In this document: piece by piece, positions 41,733 to 51,324 of the stretch
Position numbering within the stretch: the first letter of the stretch is position 1
Layout: each line of letters begins with the position of its first letter
Source: Actinopolyspora alba
GTDB lineage: Bacteria > Actinomycetota > Actinomycetes > Mycobacteriales > Pseudonocardiaceae
DNA: 64,000 nucleotides
Direction of reading: 5' to 3'
Assembly: GCF_900112765.1 (NCBI RefSeq)
Contig: NZ_FOMZ01000016.1
Coordinates: 59,329 to 123,328, forward strand
Translations under genes and position numbers: made by a program
Notes under the pieces: generated by a model
Databases searched by the model: none
The model's input: only the letters and a program-made list of their open reading frames with translations
Told to the model about the DNA's origin: nothing

Positions 41733-41809
41733 CCGCCTCCCCCGCTCCGCCCGGCGAACGGGCCACCTGACCACGTCGTGCGAACCGAGCGGTGTGCGAA
41801 GCTGGCGAC

Positions 41810-43039
41810 ATGGCGGGTGGCAGTGAACCGGAAACCCACGACACGAACGTGTCGAAGACCGAACGCACCGAGTTGTCGGGCAGGACCCTGCGCAAGCTGG
41901 AGCGTGCTTCCGGGGGACTGGCCACCGCCAGTATCACCGCCATGGAGGATCGGCTGACGTGGTTCTCCCGGCTTCCCGCCGATCAGCGCTCCAACATACT
42001 GCTGGTGACCCAGACAGGGGTGTCCAACTTCGTCTCCTGGCTGCAGGACCCTTCCGAGTCCATCAGGCTCACCGCCGAGGCGTTCCGGGCGGCCCCCAGG
42101 GATCTGTCCCGGTGGATCAGCCTGCGCCAGACGCTGGAGATGGTGCGCACCGCCATCGACGTCTTCGAGCAACAGCTGCCCGACCTGGCCGAGGACGAGC
42201 GGGAGCGGATCCTGCTCACGGAGTCGATCCTGCGCTACACCCGGGAGATCGCGTTCGCCGCCGCGACCTCGTACGCGGCCGCGGCGGAAGCCCGCGGCGC
42301 CTGGGACGCGCGACTGGAAGCGCTGGTGGTGGACGGGATCGTCCGGGGCGACACGGAGGAGTCGCTGCTCTCCCGCGCGGCGGCGCTGGGCTGGGAACCG
42401 TCCTCGGAGGCCACGGTGATGGTCGGCAGCGCGCCGTCGGACGACCCGCCGACGATCGTCTACCAGGTACGCAGCAGAGCCGCCCGCGCGGGCAGGTCGG
42501 TACTGCTCGTCGTGCAGGGCAGCAGACTGGTGGTGGTGTTCGGCGAGGCATCGGACGGACGCGCCGTGCGGGATCCGGCGAGCACCATCGCCGAGGCCTT
42601 CGAGGAGGGTCCGGTGGTTATCGGGCCGACCGTGCCCAGTCTGGCCGAGGCGCACAGGTCGGCGGAGGACGCCATGTCGGGACTGCGTGCCGTGGTCGCC
42701 TGGCCGGAGGCACCTCGACCGGTGGCTTCGGAGGATCTGCTTCCGGAGCGGGCGCTGGCGGGTGACCAGGAGGCGGAACGGCTGCTGGTGGAAACGATCG
42801 TGTCACCGCTGAACGAGTCGGGCGGCACGCTGCTGGAGACGCTGGACACCTACCTGGAGGTGGGAGGTGTGCTGGAGAGCTGCGCACGGAAGCTGTACGT
42901 GCACCCCAACACGGTTCGCTACCGGTTGCGCCGGATATCCGAGGTGACCGGGCGCAGCCCGTCCAATCCGCGCGGGGCGCACACCCTGCGGGTGGCGCTC
43001 GGGGTGGGCAGGCTGGCCAGGTCGCGCGGGGTGTGGTGA
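41810..43039 (+). CDS. fasR: FasR-like activator of fatty-acid synthesis (PucR-type HTH)
   Basis: 409 aa from the ATG at 41810. C-terminal PucR HTH: LLETLDTYLEVGGVLESCARKLYVHPNTVRYRLRRISEVTG (about 335-380). N-terminal region FVSWLQDPSESIRLTAEAFRAAPRDLSRWISLRQTLEMVRTAI is typical of FasR. In Streptomyces FasR activates the fabD-fabH-acpP-fabF operon, which follows directly here. Confidence 0.9.
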   Translation: MAGGSEPETHDTNVSKTERTELSGRTLRKLERASGGLATASITAMEDRLTWFSRLPADQRSNILLVTQTGVSNFVSWLQDPSESIRLTAEAFRAAPRDLSRWISLRQTLEMVRTAIDVFEQQLPDLAEDERERILLTESILRYTREIAFAAATSYAAAAEARGAWDARLEALVVDGIVRGDTEESLLSRAAALGWEPSSEATVMVGSAPSDDPPTIVYQVRSRAARAGRSVLLVVQGSRLVVVFGEASDGRAVRDPASTIAEAFEEGPVVIGPTVPSLAEAHRSAEDAMSGLRAVVAWPEAPRPVASEDLLPERALAGDQEAERLLVETIVSPLNESGGTLLETLDTYLEVGGVLESCARKLYVHPNTVRYRLRRISEVTGRSPSNPRGAHTLRVALGVGRLARSRGVW

Positions 43040-43110
43040 GCCGTGCGGCGACGGGACCGGGGCCACATTCGCCGCCGGGCGGAACGCACGGTTGATCCGG
43101 TGGTCACTCA

Positions 43111-43143
43111 CCGGTCACAATCAACAAGGGTTGCCGTGACCGG
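43111..43143. promoter_or_regulatory. Inverted repeat upstream of fabD
   Basis: CCGGTCAC (43111-43118) and GTGACCGG (43136-43143), 17 nt apart, with a direct half-copy GGTCAC just upstream (43102-43107). It stands about 100 nt before fabD in a 204-nt gap after fasR. A candidate FasR operator by position; the family's motif cannot be verified here. Confidence 0.5.
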
Positions 43144-43243
43144 TTAGCACCATCGGCGGATACCCCTTTGTAGGGTTTCCACAAAAAATCGACATTGACT
43201 TAGTTGATGTCAGCATCACGTCACCCCGGCTGCGACGTGTTCA

Positions 43244-44200
43244 GTGAAGAGTGTGATCGCGCTGCTAGCCCCCGGCCAGGGCGCCCAGACGCCCGGCATG
43301 CTCCAACCGTGGCTGGAACTGGACGGAACCGAGCGACGGCTGACCGAGTGGTCCGAGGCCACCGGTCTCGACCTCGTAAGACTCGGCACCACGGCCGACG
43401 CCGAAGAGATAAAGGACACCGCTGTCACCCAACCACTCGTGGTGGCGAGCACGTTACTCGCGGCGGAGGAGATGTGGCGACGCCACCCCGAGCTGCCGCT
43501 CGACGCACCGGTGGCCGGGCACTCGGTGGGCGAGCTCGCGGCCGCGGCCATCGCGGGTGTGCTCAGCTTCGAGGACGCGATGTCGTTGGCGGCGATACGC
43601 GGCAGGGAGATGGCCGCCGCCTGCGCCGCGGAGCCGACCTCGATGTCGGCGGTTCTCGGTGGCGATCAGGACGAGGTGCTGGACCGGCTGGACCAGCTCG
43701 GACTGCGGCCGGCCAACCGCAACGGGGCGGGCCAGATCGTCGCCGCGGGCCGTGAAGAGGCGCTGGCGGAGCTGGCCGAGAACCCGCCGGAGAACAGCAG
43801 GGTGCGACCGCTGGCCGTGGCCGGTGCGTTCCACACCGAGTTCATGGCGCCCGCGCGGGAGGCGCTGCGGGTGCACGGGGACAAGCTTTCCGTGTCGAAC
43901 GCCGGACGTGCGATGCTGTCGAATGCCGACGGCACGGCGGTCACCGATGGGGACGAGATCCTGCACCGGCTGGTCGAACAGGTCGTTCGGCCGGTGCGGT
44001 GGGACTCCTGCATGGCCACTCTCGGTGAGCTCGGCATCACCGCCACGATCGAGTTCCCGCCTGCGGGAACCCTGTCGGGCATGGTTCGCCGTGACCTCAA
44101 GGGCACCAAGACGGTGTCACTGAAAACCCCCGCCGACCTGGACAAGGTCGCGGAAGTACTGGCCGAACACGGCCGGGCCGACTCCGGGAGCGATTCGTGA
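43244..44200 (+). CDS. fabD: Malonyl-CoA:ACP transacylase
   Basis: 318 aa from GTG. LLAPGQGAQTPGM at the N-terminus, GHSVGE nucleophile elbow (Ser at about 93) and AFHTEFM (His at about 197). Loads malonyl groups onto ACP. Overlaps fabH by 4 nt. Confidence 0.96.
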   Translation: MKSVIALLAPGQGAQTPGMLQPWLELDGTERRLTEWSEATGLDLVRLGTTADAEEIKDTAVTQPLVVASTLLAAEEMWRRHPELPLDAPVAGHSVGELAAAAIAGVLSFEDAMSLAAIRGREMAAACAAEPTSMSAVLGGDQDEVLDRLDQLGLRPANRNGAGQIVAAGREEALAELAENPPENSRVRPLAVAGAFHTEFMAPAREALRVHGDKLSVSNAGRAMLSNADGTAVTDGDEILHRLVEQVVRPVRWDSCMATLGELGITATIEFPPAGTLSGMVRRDLKGTKTVSLKTPADLDKVAEVLAEHGRADSGSDS

Positions 44201-45180
44201 GCAAACCTTCGACGTTGCGCCAGACCAGTGGCCCCGCGGCCACCCGGGTCCTCGGCTTCGGCAGCGCGCAGGGCAACCGGGTCGTCACGAACGACGACCT
44301 GACCCAGTACGTGGAGACCAACGACGAGTGGATCCAGCAACGGGTGGGGATCGTCAGCCGCAGGCTCGGCGAGGACGACCAGACGGTCGTGAGCATGGCG
44401 GTGGAGGCGGGTTCGAAGGCCGTCGCCGACGCGGGGCTGTCCCCCGCCGATGTGGATCAGGTCATCATCGCGACCTGCACCATGCCCGGCCCCATCCCGA
44501 ACGCCGCGGCCCAGGTGGCCGACCGGATCGGGATAACGGCTCCCGGCGCGTTCGATCTCAACGCGGCCTGTGCGGGATTCTGCTACGCCCTCAGCACCGC
44601 CTCCGACTTCATCCGTGGTGGTTCGGCGCACCGCGTGCTGGTGATCGGTGCCGAACGGTTCCAGGAATGGCTGGACTGGGAGGACAGGGCCAACTGCATC
44701 ATCTTCGCCGACGGCGCGGGCGCAGCGGTCGTGGGACCGGCCGAGGAACCCGCCATCGGCCCGGCCGCACTGGGTAGTGCCGGTGACATGGTCGACACCA
44801 TCTACCTGCGGGAGAACCGCTACATCTACCAGGAGGGGCAGACCGTCTTCCGCTGGGCCACATCGGAGGTGGCGCCGGTAGCAGCGCGAGCGGTGGAACA
44901 GGCGGGACTGCGGCTGTCCGATGTGGATGCTCTGGTCGCGCACCAGGCCAACCTGCGAATCGTCGAGGCCGTGGCGAAGAAACTGCGGCAACAGGGAGCC
45001 CGTGACGATCTCGTCGTGGCTCGTGACATCGTGCATTCCGGCAACACGTCGGCCGCCTCGATCCCACTTGCGATCGATCACATGCGATCGACAGGAGAGA
45101 TCAACAGTGGTGACGTGCTGCTACTGGTCGGCTTCGGGGCGGGACTGTCCTACGGCGGCCAGGTGATCATTTGTCCGTGA
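44197..45180 (+). CDS. fabH: 3-oxoacyl-ACP synthase III
   Basis: 327 aa from GTG. Catalytic Cys in LNAACAGFCYAL (about 125), His in VAHQANLRI (about 249) and Asn in HSGNTSAAS (about 282). Starts each fatty-acid chain by condensing acyl-CoA with malonyl-ACP; branched primers are usual in such hosts. Confidence 0.96.
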   Translation: MSKPSTLRQTSGPAATRVLGFGSAQGNRVVTNDDLTQYVETNDEWIQQRVGIVSRRLGEDDQTVVSMAVEAGSKAVADAGLSPADVDQVIIATCTMPGPIPNAAAQVADRIGITAPGAFDLNAACAGFCYALSTASDFIRGGSAHRVLVIGAERFQEWLDWEDRANCIIFADGAGAAVVGPAEEPAIGPAALGSAGDMVDTIYLRENRYIYQEGQTVFRWATSEVAPVAARAVEQAGLRLSDVDALVAHQANLRIVEAVAKKLRQQGARDDLVVARDIVHSGNTSAASIPLAIDHMRSTGEINSGDVLLLVGFGAGLSYGGQVIICP

Positions 45181-45250
45181 CCGGACGAAGAACCGGTCGG
45201 CACGCGCCGGCCGACGACGTCGAGCGAATCGAAGCAGGAAGGAAACGAAC

Positions 45251-45490
45251 GTGACGAACGAGGAAATCACTTCGGGCCTGGCGAGCATCGTCGAAGAGGT
45301 CGCAGGGGTCGACGCTGAGGAAGTGTCCGTCGAGAAGTCCTTCGTCGACGACCTGGACATCGACTCGCTGTCCATGGTGGAGATCGCCGTCCAGGCCGAG
45401 GACAAGTTCGGGGTCAAGATCCCCGACGATGAACTGGCCAACCTCAAGACCGTGGGCGATGCGGTTGACTACATCGTCAAGAACGCATGA
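45251..45490 (+). CDS. acpP: Acyl carrier protein
   Basis: 79 aa, acidic, from GTG with AGGAAGGAAACG upstream. Phosphopantetheine Ser39 in DLDIDSLSMVEI. Carries growing acyl chains; overlaps fabF by 4 nt. Confidence 0.97.
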   Translation: MTNEEITSGLASIVEEVAGVDAEEVSVEKSFVDDLDIDSLSMVEIAVQAEDKFGVKIPDDELANLKTVGDAVDYIVKNA

Positions 45491-46734
45491 CGACCAAGGA
45501 CGTTGTGATCACCGGGATGGGCGCGACGACTCCGCTCGGCGGGGACGTCGCGTCCACCTGGGACGGTTTGCTGAACGGCGCCAGCGGCACCCGCACGATC
45601 GAAGCCGACTGGGTGGACACCTACGAGCTGCCCAGCCGGATCGCCGCTCCGCTGGCGGTGGAGCCCAACGAGGTGCTGCCCCGGGTCCGGCTGCGGCGCA
45701 TGGACCGCTGCGAACAGATCGCTCTGATCGCGGCACACCAGGCGTGGAGTGACGCGGGCTTCGAACTTCCCTCCGAGGACGCGGAGCCCGTCGATCCCGA
45801 GCGGCTCGGCGTCGCCATCGGGACCGGCATCGGCGGTCCGCTGACACTGCTGGATCAGCACGAGACGTTGAAGTCCCAGGGGCTGCGCAAGGTCTCACCG
45901 CTGACGGTCCCGATGCTCATGCCCAACGGGCCCGCCGCGCACGTGAGCCTGGAACTCAGGGCACGCGCCGGAGTGCACACCCCGGCCGCGGCGTGCGCCT
46001 CGGGCTCGGAGGGGCTGGCCACCGGGATGGACATGATCCGCTCCGGACGGGCCGACGTGGTCGTCGCCGGCGGAGCGGAAGCGTGCATCCACCCGATCAC
46101 GGTGGCGGGCTTCGCGCAGTCGCGCACGCTGAGCACCCGCAACGACGAGCCGGAGCGGGCCTCCCGCCCGTTCGACGTCGACCGGGACGGCTTCGTCATG
46201 GGCGAGGGTGCCGGTGTCGTGGTGCTGGAGAGTGCCGAGCACGCGGCGGCGCGCGGTGCCAGGATCTACGGACGGCTGGCCGGGGCGGGCATCACCGCCG
46301 ACGCCTACCACATCACGGGTAGCCATCCCGACGGTCTCGGGCAGATCAACGCGATCAACACCGCCATCGGAACCGCCGGACTGTCGACCACGGACATCGG
46401 GCACGTCAACGCGCACGCCACCTCCACGGTGGTCGGCGACGTGGGTGAGGCCACCGCCGTCCGCAAGGCGCTGGGCGACGACGTGGTGCTGACAGCCCCG
46501 AAGGGTGCCCTGGGGCATCTCGTCGGCGGAGCGGGCGCGGTGGAGAGCATCGTCACGATCCTGTCGCTGTATCACGGCGTGGTTCCGGCGACCCGAAATC
46601 TGGAGAACCCCGATCCCAAGGTCGAACTCGAAGTGATCTCGGGCGAACCTCGCGAGACGAACGCGGCGGCCGCGGTCAACGATTCCTTCGGGTTCGGTGG
46701 CCACAACGTCGCACTGGCATTCACCAGGAGTTGA
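45487..46734 (+). CDS. fabF: 3-oxoacyl-ACP synthase II
   Basis: 415 aa. KAS II triad: Cys in AACASGSEG (about 169), His in VNAHATSTVVGD (about 310) and His in GALGHLVGGAGA (about 343). C-terminal NDSFGFGGHN. Performs the elongation condensations. Confidence 0.96.
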   Translation: MTTKDVVITGMGATTPLGGDVASTWDGLLNGASGTRTIEADWVDTYELPSRIAAPLAVEPNEVLPRVRLRRMDRCEQIALIAAHQAWSDAGFELPSEDAEPVDPERLGVAIGTGIGGPLTLLDQHETLKSQGLRKVSPLTVPMLMPNGPAAHVSLELRARAGVHTPAAACASGSEGLATGMDMIRSGRADVVVAGGAEACIHPITVAGFAQSRTLSTRNDEPERASRPFDVDRDGFVMGEGAGVVVLESAEHAAARGARIYGRLAGAGITADAYHITGSHPDGLGQINAINTAIGTAGLSTTDIGHVNAHATSTVVGDVGEATAVRKALGDDVVLTAPKGALGHLVGGAGAVESIVTILSLYHGVVPATRNLENPDPKVELEVISGEPRETNAAAAVNDSFGFGGHNVALAFTRS

Positions 46735-46843
46735 TGTCACCACGAGCGTGGCGGCCGACACTCCACCGACCACGTCACCGGCAACCAGGGTGACGACGAT
46801 TCCCGAACCTGACACCGCCCCACTTTCGATATCGGAGAATCCC

Positions 46844-48283
46844 GTGACAGCAGTGGCGTCTCATTCCGAAACATCGGGGACAGACTGGGATCCCCGCGAC
46901 CCCGAGCTGCGGTTGTCGCAGTTGCTGGACACCGATTCGATCGTCGCGCTGTACGAGCGGGACGACAGCGGAGTGTTGGCGGTGCGCGGCCGTATCGGCG
47001 GCTCACCCGTCATCGCCTACTGCACTGATGGAACGGTCAAGGGTGGGGCGATGGGCAGTGCGGGGTGTTCCCGCATCGTCGCCGCGATCGACGCCGCCGT
47101 GGCCGAGGGATGCCCGGTGCTGGGTGTGTGGCACTCGGGTGGCGCGCGCCTGCCCGAGGGCGCCGAGGCACTGGACGCGGTCGGTCAGGTGTTCGCGGCG
47201 ATGATCCGGGCCTCGGGACGCGTGCCCCAGATATCGGTGGTGCTGGGGCCCGCCGCGGGTGGTGCGGCCTACGGTCCGGCGCTGACGGACGTGGTCATCA
47301 TGGCGCCGTCCGGACGGGTCTTCGTCACCGGTCCGGACGTGGTGCGCAGCGTGACCGGTGAGCAGATCGACCAGGAGGGGCTCGGCGGTGTGGATGCCCA
47401 CGGCACCAAGTCGGGCGTGGTGCACGTGGTCGCCTCGGACGAACCGGACGCTTACGAGCGTGCCCGTCGGGTGACAGGTCTGCTGGCCGACCAGGGCGAT
47501 TTCGATCTCGACACCGTCGAGGCCCGCGGTGAGGATCCGGGAGCGCTGCTGCCCGACACGGCACGGCGGGCCTACGACGTCAAACCGGTGATCCGGCGAA
47601 TTCTCGACACCGACGTCTCCGGGGAAGCCGTCTTCGAGGAACTGCAGGCCGAATGGGCGCCGAACATGGTCACCGGCCTGGGCAGGCTCGGTGGACGGGC
47701 AGTGGGCGTACTGGCCAACAACCCGATCCGCAAGGGTGGCTGCCTGGACTCGCTGTCCGCCGAGAAAGCGGCCCGTTTCGTGCGGATGTGCGACGCGTTC
47801 GGTGTTCCCCTGGTCGTGTTGGTCGATGTTCCCGGCTATCTGCCGGGCGTGGACCAGGAATGGGGCGGGGTGGTGCGCCGGGGCGCCAAGCTGCTGCACG
47901 CCTTCGGCGAGGCGGTCGTTCCGAGTGTCACCCTGATAATGCGCAAGTCCTACGGCGGTGCCTACATCGCCATGAACGCCCGCTCACTGGGTGCGGGCAC
48001 CGTGCTGGCCTGGCCGGAGGCCGAGATCGCGGTGATGGGAGCCCGCGCGGCGGTGGGCGTGCTGCACCGCAAGGAGATCGCGGCCGCTCCCGAGGAGGAG
48101 CGGGAGGCGCTGCAGGACCGGCTGGCCGAGGAGCACCAGCGGGTCTCGGGCGGTGTGGACCGTGCCAAGGCGATCGGGGTGGTCGACGAGGTGATCGATC
48201 CCGTTGACACCCGAGCACGGCTGGCCGAGGCACTGAACGAGGCCGAACCGCGACGCGGCTCCCACGGCAACATTCCGCTGTGA
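46844..48283 (+). CDS. accD: Acetyl/propionyl-CoA carboxylase carboxyltransferase beta subunit
   Basis: 479 aa from GTG at 46844 (GGAG 7-8 nt upstream); the frame is open further back, but that part overlaps fabF. Two crotonase-like carboxyltransferase halves, with GVWHSGGARLPEGAEAL, GPAAGGAAYGPALTD and, in the second half, VDVPGYLPGVDQEWGGVVRRGAKLLHAF and MRKSYGGAYIAMNARSLGA. Makes malonyl-CoA for FabD (AccD6-like position at the end of fab operons). Confidence 0.93.
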   Translation: MTAVASHSETSGTDWDPRDPELRLSQLLDTDSIVALYERDDSGVLAVRGRIGGSPVIAYCTDGTVKGGAMGSAGCSRIVAAIDAAVAEGCPVLGVWHSGGARLPEGAEALDAVGQVFAAMIRASGRVPQISVVLGPAAGGAAYGPALTDVVIMAPSGRVFVTGPDVVRSVTGEQIDQEGLGGVDAHGTKSGVVHVVASDEPDAYERARRVTGLLADQGDFDLDTVEARGEDPGALLPDTARRAYDVKPVIRRILDTDVSGEAVFEELQAEWAPNMVTGLGRLGGRAVGVLANNPIRKGGCLDSLSAEKAARFVRMCDAFGVPLVVLVDVPGYLPGVDQEWGGVVRRGAKLLHAFGEAVVPSVTLIMRKSYGGAYIAMNARSLGAGTVLAWPEAEIAVMGARAAVGVLHRKEIAAAPEEEREALQDRLAEEHQRVSGGVDRAKAIGVVDEVIDPVDTRARLAEALNEAEPRRGSHGNIPL

Positions 48284-48405
48284 GTGCTCACCGAAGTTTT
48301 CCGCTCGGGTCGTCGAGCTACTCGCGCGGCGGGGTCGCCCGCCGGCTCCGCTCCGGGTGTCCGACGTCGGGAGGTAGCGACGACCCGCGCGGCGAACAGT
48401 GCTGA

Positions 48406-49008
48406 TCAGTTTTCGGCACAGCGCTTCGACAACGAACTGTCCGGCAGTCCCTGCCCCAGCCGTAATCCTTCCGATACGGGAACGATCCGGTAGACGACCC
48501 GCCAGCGCAGACACCCCGCGGGCATCGACTTCGGCGCGTCGGCGGGATCCTGCGTACTGATGAAGGACATGACCACCCGCATCGTGGCCTCGGGTCCCGG
48601 CACGATCCGGTGGATCACGACCGTTCCGTCCTCGGTGCTGTGGTACTCGTCCTGCCACTGTTCATAGGGCTGGTTGATCCGCTTGGCGCGGACCACGGTG
48701 CTGCGCCACAGGTAATACTTGTCCTTGTTGATCGCGTTGAAGTGACGTTGCAGCAGTTGCTGCACGGCCTCGGCGTCCGGATGCCGCCGGGCACCCTCGC
48801 TCAGGGCGACCCTTCGAGTGCCGGGAGGATCGCCCTCCGGAGTGGGCGACGCGGAGCTCTCGGGAACCGGTTCGGCACGTTGCGCCACGTCGCCGTAGAC
48901 GTTCCGCGCGAACAAACCGGCTGCGACCGCACCGAGCAGGGCCACCGCGGTTACCGGGAGCGCCCACAGCAACAGCCCTCGCTCGGAGGACACGGATTTC
49001 GACGGCAC
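48406..49008 (-). CDS. Single-TM protein with exported NTF2-like domain
   Basis: 200 aa. One TM (LLLWALPVTAVALLGAVAAGLFA, 12-34), a Pro/Ser linker, then QLLQRHFNAINKDKYYLWRSTVV, typical of secreted NTF2-like/conjugal TcpC-like folds. It converges on the fab operon. Function unknown. Confidence 0.7.
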   Translation of the reverse strand: MPSKSVSSERGLLLWALPVTAVALLGAVAAGLFARNVYGDVAQRAEPVPESSASPTPEGDPPGTRRVALSEGARRHPDAEAVQQLLQRHFNAINKDKYYLWRSTVVRAKRINQPYEQWQDEYHSTEDGTVVIHRIVPGPEATMRVVMSFISTQDPADAPKSMPAGCLRWRVVYRIVPVSEGLRLGQGLPDSSLSKRCAEN

Positions 49009-49179
49009 ACCACGAGCGTGCCATACGGGAAAATCACCGCTCGATCCACACCGACACCGGTGGGAGCCTGCCGTGCGGAGTCACCCGCTCACGAAACGTC
49101 GAGAGGATCCGCCGGACGGCGTCGAGGCGGCGTCGGTTTCTCGCGAAATCGCCGCCCGCTTCGGCCCGGGAAAGTCCGG

Positions 49180-49818
49180 TTACGGGGTGGGGCGGATGAT
49201 TCCTCGCTGGATGGCGGTGGTGATCGCCGCGGTGCGGTTGTCCACCCCGAGCTTGTCGAAGATGTGCACCAGATGCGTCTTGACGGTCGCCTCGCTGATG
49301 AACAGCTCTCGGGAGAGCGCTCGGTTGGACAGTCCCTGTCCGAGCATCCGGAGTATCTCCACCTCGCGCGGGCTCAACGCCTCCTCGGGGCCGCGCAGCC
49401 TCTCGAACAGCCGGGCAGCGACGTTCGGGCCGAGTGCGGTTTCACCCCGCGCCGCCGAACGGACCGCCTGGGCCAGCTGCTCCGGTGGGGAGTCCTTGAG
49501 CATGTACCCGGTCGCTCCTGCCTCCACCGCGGCCAGAATGTCGGCGTCGGTGTCGTAGACGGTGAGCACCAGCACCGCGGGCGGATCGGGCAGGGCCGTT
49601 ATCCGCCCCGTGGCGGTGACGCCGTCCGTGCCACTCCCCATGCGCAGGTCCATCAGCACCACGTCCACGCTGGTGTCCGCCAGTGCGTCCAGCGCCGCAC
49701 GACCGTCGCCCGCTTCGGCCACCACCAGCATGTCGGAACGTTCGTCGAACATGGCGCGAAGACCGCGGCGGACGACGGGATGGTCGTCGACCAGCAGCAA
49801 CCGCAGCGGCTCGTTCAC
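49180..49818 (-). CDS. LuxR/NarL-family response regulator
   Basis: 212 aa. Receiver with DD at 11-12, phospho-acceptor Asp57 (VVLMDLRM), Thr in VLVLT and Lys in LKDSPPEQL; LuxR HTH at the end (LSPREVEILRMLGQGLSNRALSRELFISEATVKTHLVHIFDKLGV). Cotranscribed with, and overlapping, the kinase gene. Probably controls the adjacent ABC genes. Confidence 0.93.
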   Translation of the reverse strand: MNEPLRLLLVDDHPVVRRGLRAMFDERSDMLVVAEAGDGRAALDALADTSVDVVLMDLRMGSGTDGVTATGRITALPDPPAVLVLTVYDTDADILAAVEAGATGYMLKDSPPEQLAQAVRSAARGETALGPNVAARLFERLRGPEEALSPREVEILRMLGQGLSNRALSRELFISEATVKTHLVHIFDKLGVDNRTAAITTAIQRGIIRPTP

Positions 49819-51038
49819 CGACTCACCTCCTCGCGCAGCGGAAGCCTGATCGCCACGACGGTTCCGCTGCCGGTGCTCTCAAGTTCGAACACACCGCCCA
49901 ACCGCTCGATCCGCTCACGCAGCGATCGCAGTCCGAAGCCGCTGCCGTCCGGGCGCGGAGCACGCGGAGACTCCGGGTCGAAACCGGCACCGTCGTCGTA
50001 GACGTCCAGCGTGACCTCGGTCCGCAGGTATCCGAGCGTGACGGTCGCCGAGTCGGCCCCGGCATGCTGCACCACGTTGGCCAGACTCGCCTGAGCGGCG
50101 CGCAGCAGGGCCACCTCGTAGTCGGCAGGCAGACCGAGAGCGGTTCCGTCGAGCCGCAACCGGCAACGCAGTCCGGACTCACGTTCGACGCGCTCGCACA
50201 GCCTGCGCAGCGCATCGGCGAGCCCGGCTTCGCTCAGCGCGGGCGGACCGAGCTCGCTGACCAGTCCGCGCGCCTCGGCGAGATTCTCGGAAGCGGTGTC
50301 ACGAGCCTCCACGAGATGACCGCGTGCGGTGTCGGCTCCGGCGGGCAACGCGGCCTCGGCGGCGCGCAGCAGCAGCACGACGCTGGAAAGCCCCTGTGCG
50401 ATCGTGTCGTGAATCTCGCCCGCGAGACGTTCCCGCTCGGCGGCGACGCCCGCTTCGTGCTGGGAGACGGCCAGTTGGGAGCGTGTCCGTCGCAGGTCCT
50501 CGATCAGCAGACGACGTTGCTGACTCTCGCGGTGGACGGCCGCGTATCCCCAGGCCACGAGGACCGCGAATCCTGCCCCAAGGCTCGGCCCCAAGACCAC
50601 GGCGACGCTGAACTCGTCGGCGTGCGCCAGCTGGGTGGCGATCACGAGCCCGGTCACGACGACCACGGCCACGACGGCGTGCGGACCGCGCAACAGATGC
50701 ATGTGCAGGAAGAACAGCGGGAAGGCTATCCAGGAGAAATCCGGGCTGACAGCCAGCAGGGCGGCCCAGAGCGCCGTCACGCAGGCCAGCCAGAGCAAAG
50801 CGGTCCGCCGGTTGTAGGCAACGCGGCGAGGTAGCGCTCCCACGGCGTAGAGCACCGCCAGCGCGAGCACCCCGAACAGCGCGAACATCATGACGCCCCG
50901 GGGCTGGGAGGTGGTGAACAACCGGGCGACGGCGACCGCGAGAAGCAGGTAGAAACCCGCGTGCAGCGCCGTGCGAAGTACACGCAGCACCACGGAGTCA
51001 CTGGGGTCGTGCCCGGTCAACGACTCGTTCCCTCCCAC
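49815..51038 (-). CDS. Sensor histidine kinase (HisKA_3 type)
   Basis: 407 aa. About six TM helices in the first 170 residues and no sizeable extracellular domain, then a coiled coil, the phosphorylated His in RLAGEIHDTIAQGLSSVVLLL and the HATPase boxes YDDGAGFD and GSGFGLRSLRERIERLGG. The partner of the LuxR-type regulator; such kinases usually sense within the membrane. Confidence 0.93.
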   Translation of the reverse strand: MGGNESLTGHDPSDSVVLRVLRTALHAGFYLLLAVAVARLFTTSQPRGVMMFALFGVLALAVLYAVGALPRRVAYNRRTALLWLACVTALWAALLAVSPDFSWIAFPLFFLHMHLLRGPHAVVAVVVVTGLVIATQLAHADEFSVAVVLGPSLGAGFAVLVAWGYAAVHRESQQRRLLIEDLRRTRSQLAVSQHEAGVAAERERLAGEIHDTIAQGLSSVVLLLRAAEAALPAGADTARGHLVEARDTASENLAEARGLVSELGPPALSEAGLADALRRLCERVERESGLRCRLRLDGTALGLPADYEVALLRAAQASLANVVQHAGADSATVTLGYLRTEVTLDVYDDGAGFDPESPRAPRPDGSGFGLRSLRERIERLGGVFELESTGSGTVVAIRLPLREEVSR

Positions 51039-51170
51039 TCCGGCAGCTTAGCGGTTCGGTGCCCGGCCCTGCCGGTTCGCGGGCGGCGGAGCACCGCTCG
51101 GGTGTGCCCCGGAAATCGCCCGGGGACTCCCGGAACCAGTCTCCACACGGCTGTCCGGCCGGGGCATCAA

Positions 51171-51202
51171 TCGTTCGATTGACTTTCGCCTCGACCGAAC
51201 GA
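51171..51202. promoter_or_regulatory. Inverted repeat between kinase and ABC genes
   Basis: TCGTTCG (51171-51177) and CGAACGA (51196-51202) with an 18-nt spacer, in the 286-nt divergent gap. A candidate response-regulator site; a TTGACT lies between the arms. Confidence 0.35.
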
Positions 51203-51324
51203 CACCCGGATATCGATCCCGATGTCGATGGCGGCGCGGGGCGGGCCGGCGAGAGTGGGTGACAGTCCCCGGCCCCGAGCGCCGGGGAGCGGTTCAGACA
51301 CAACCACCAGGAGAGAAGTGACCC

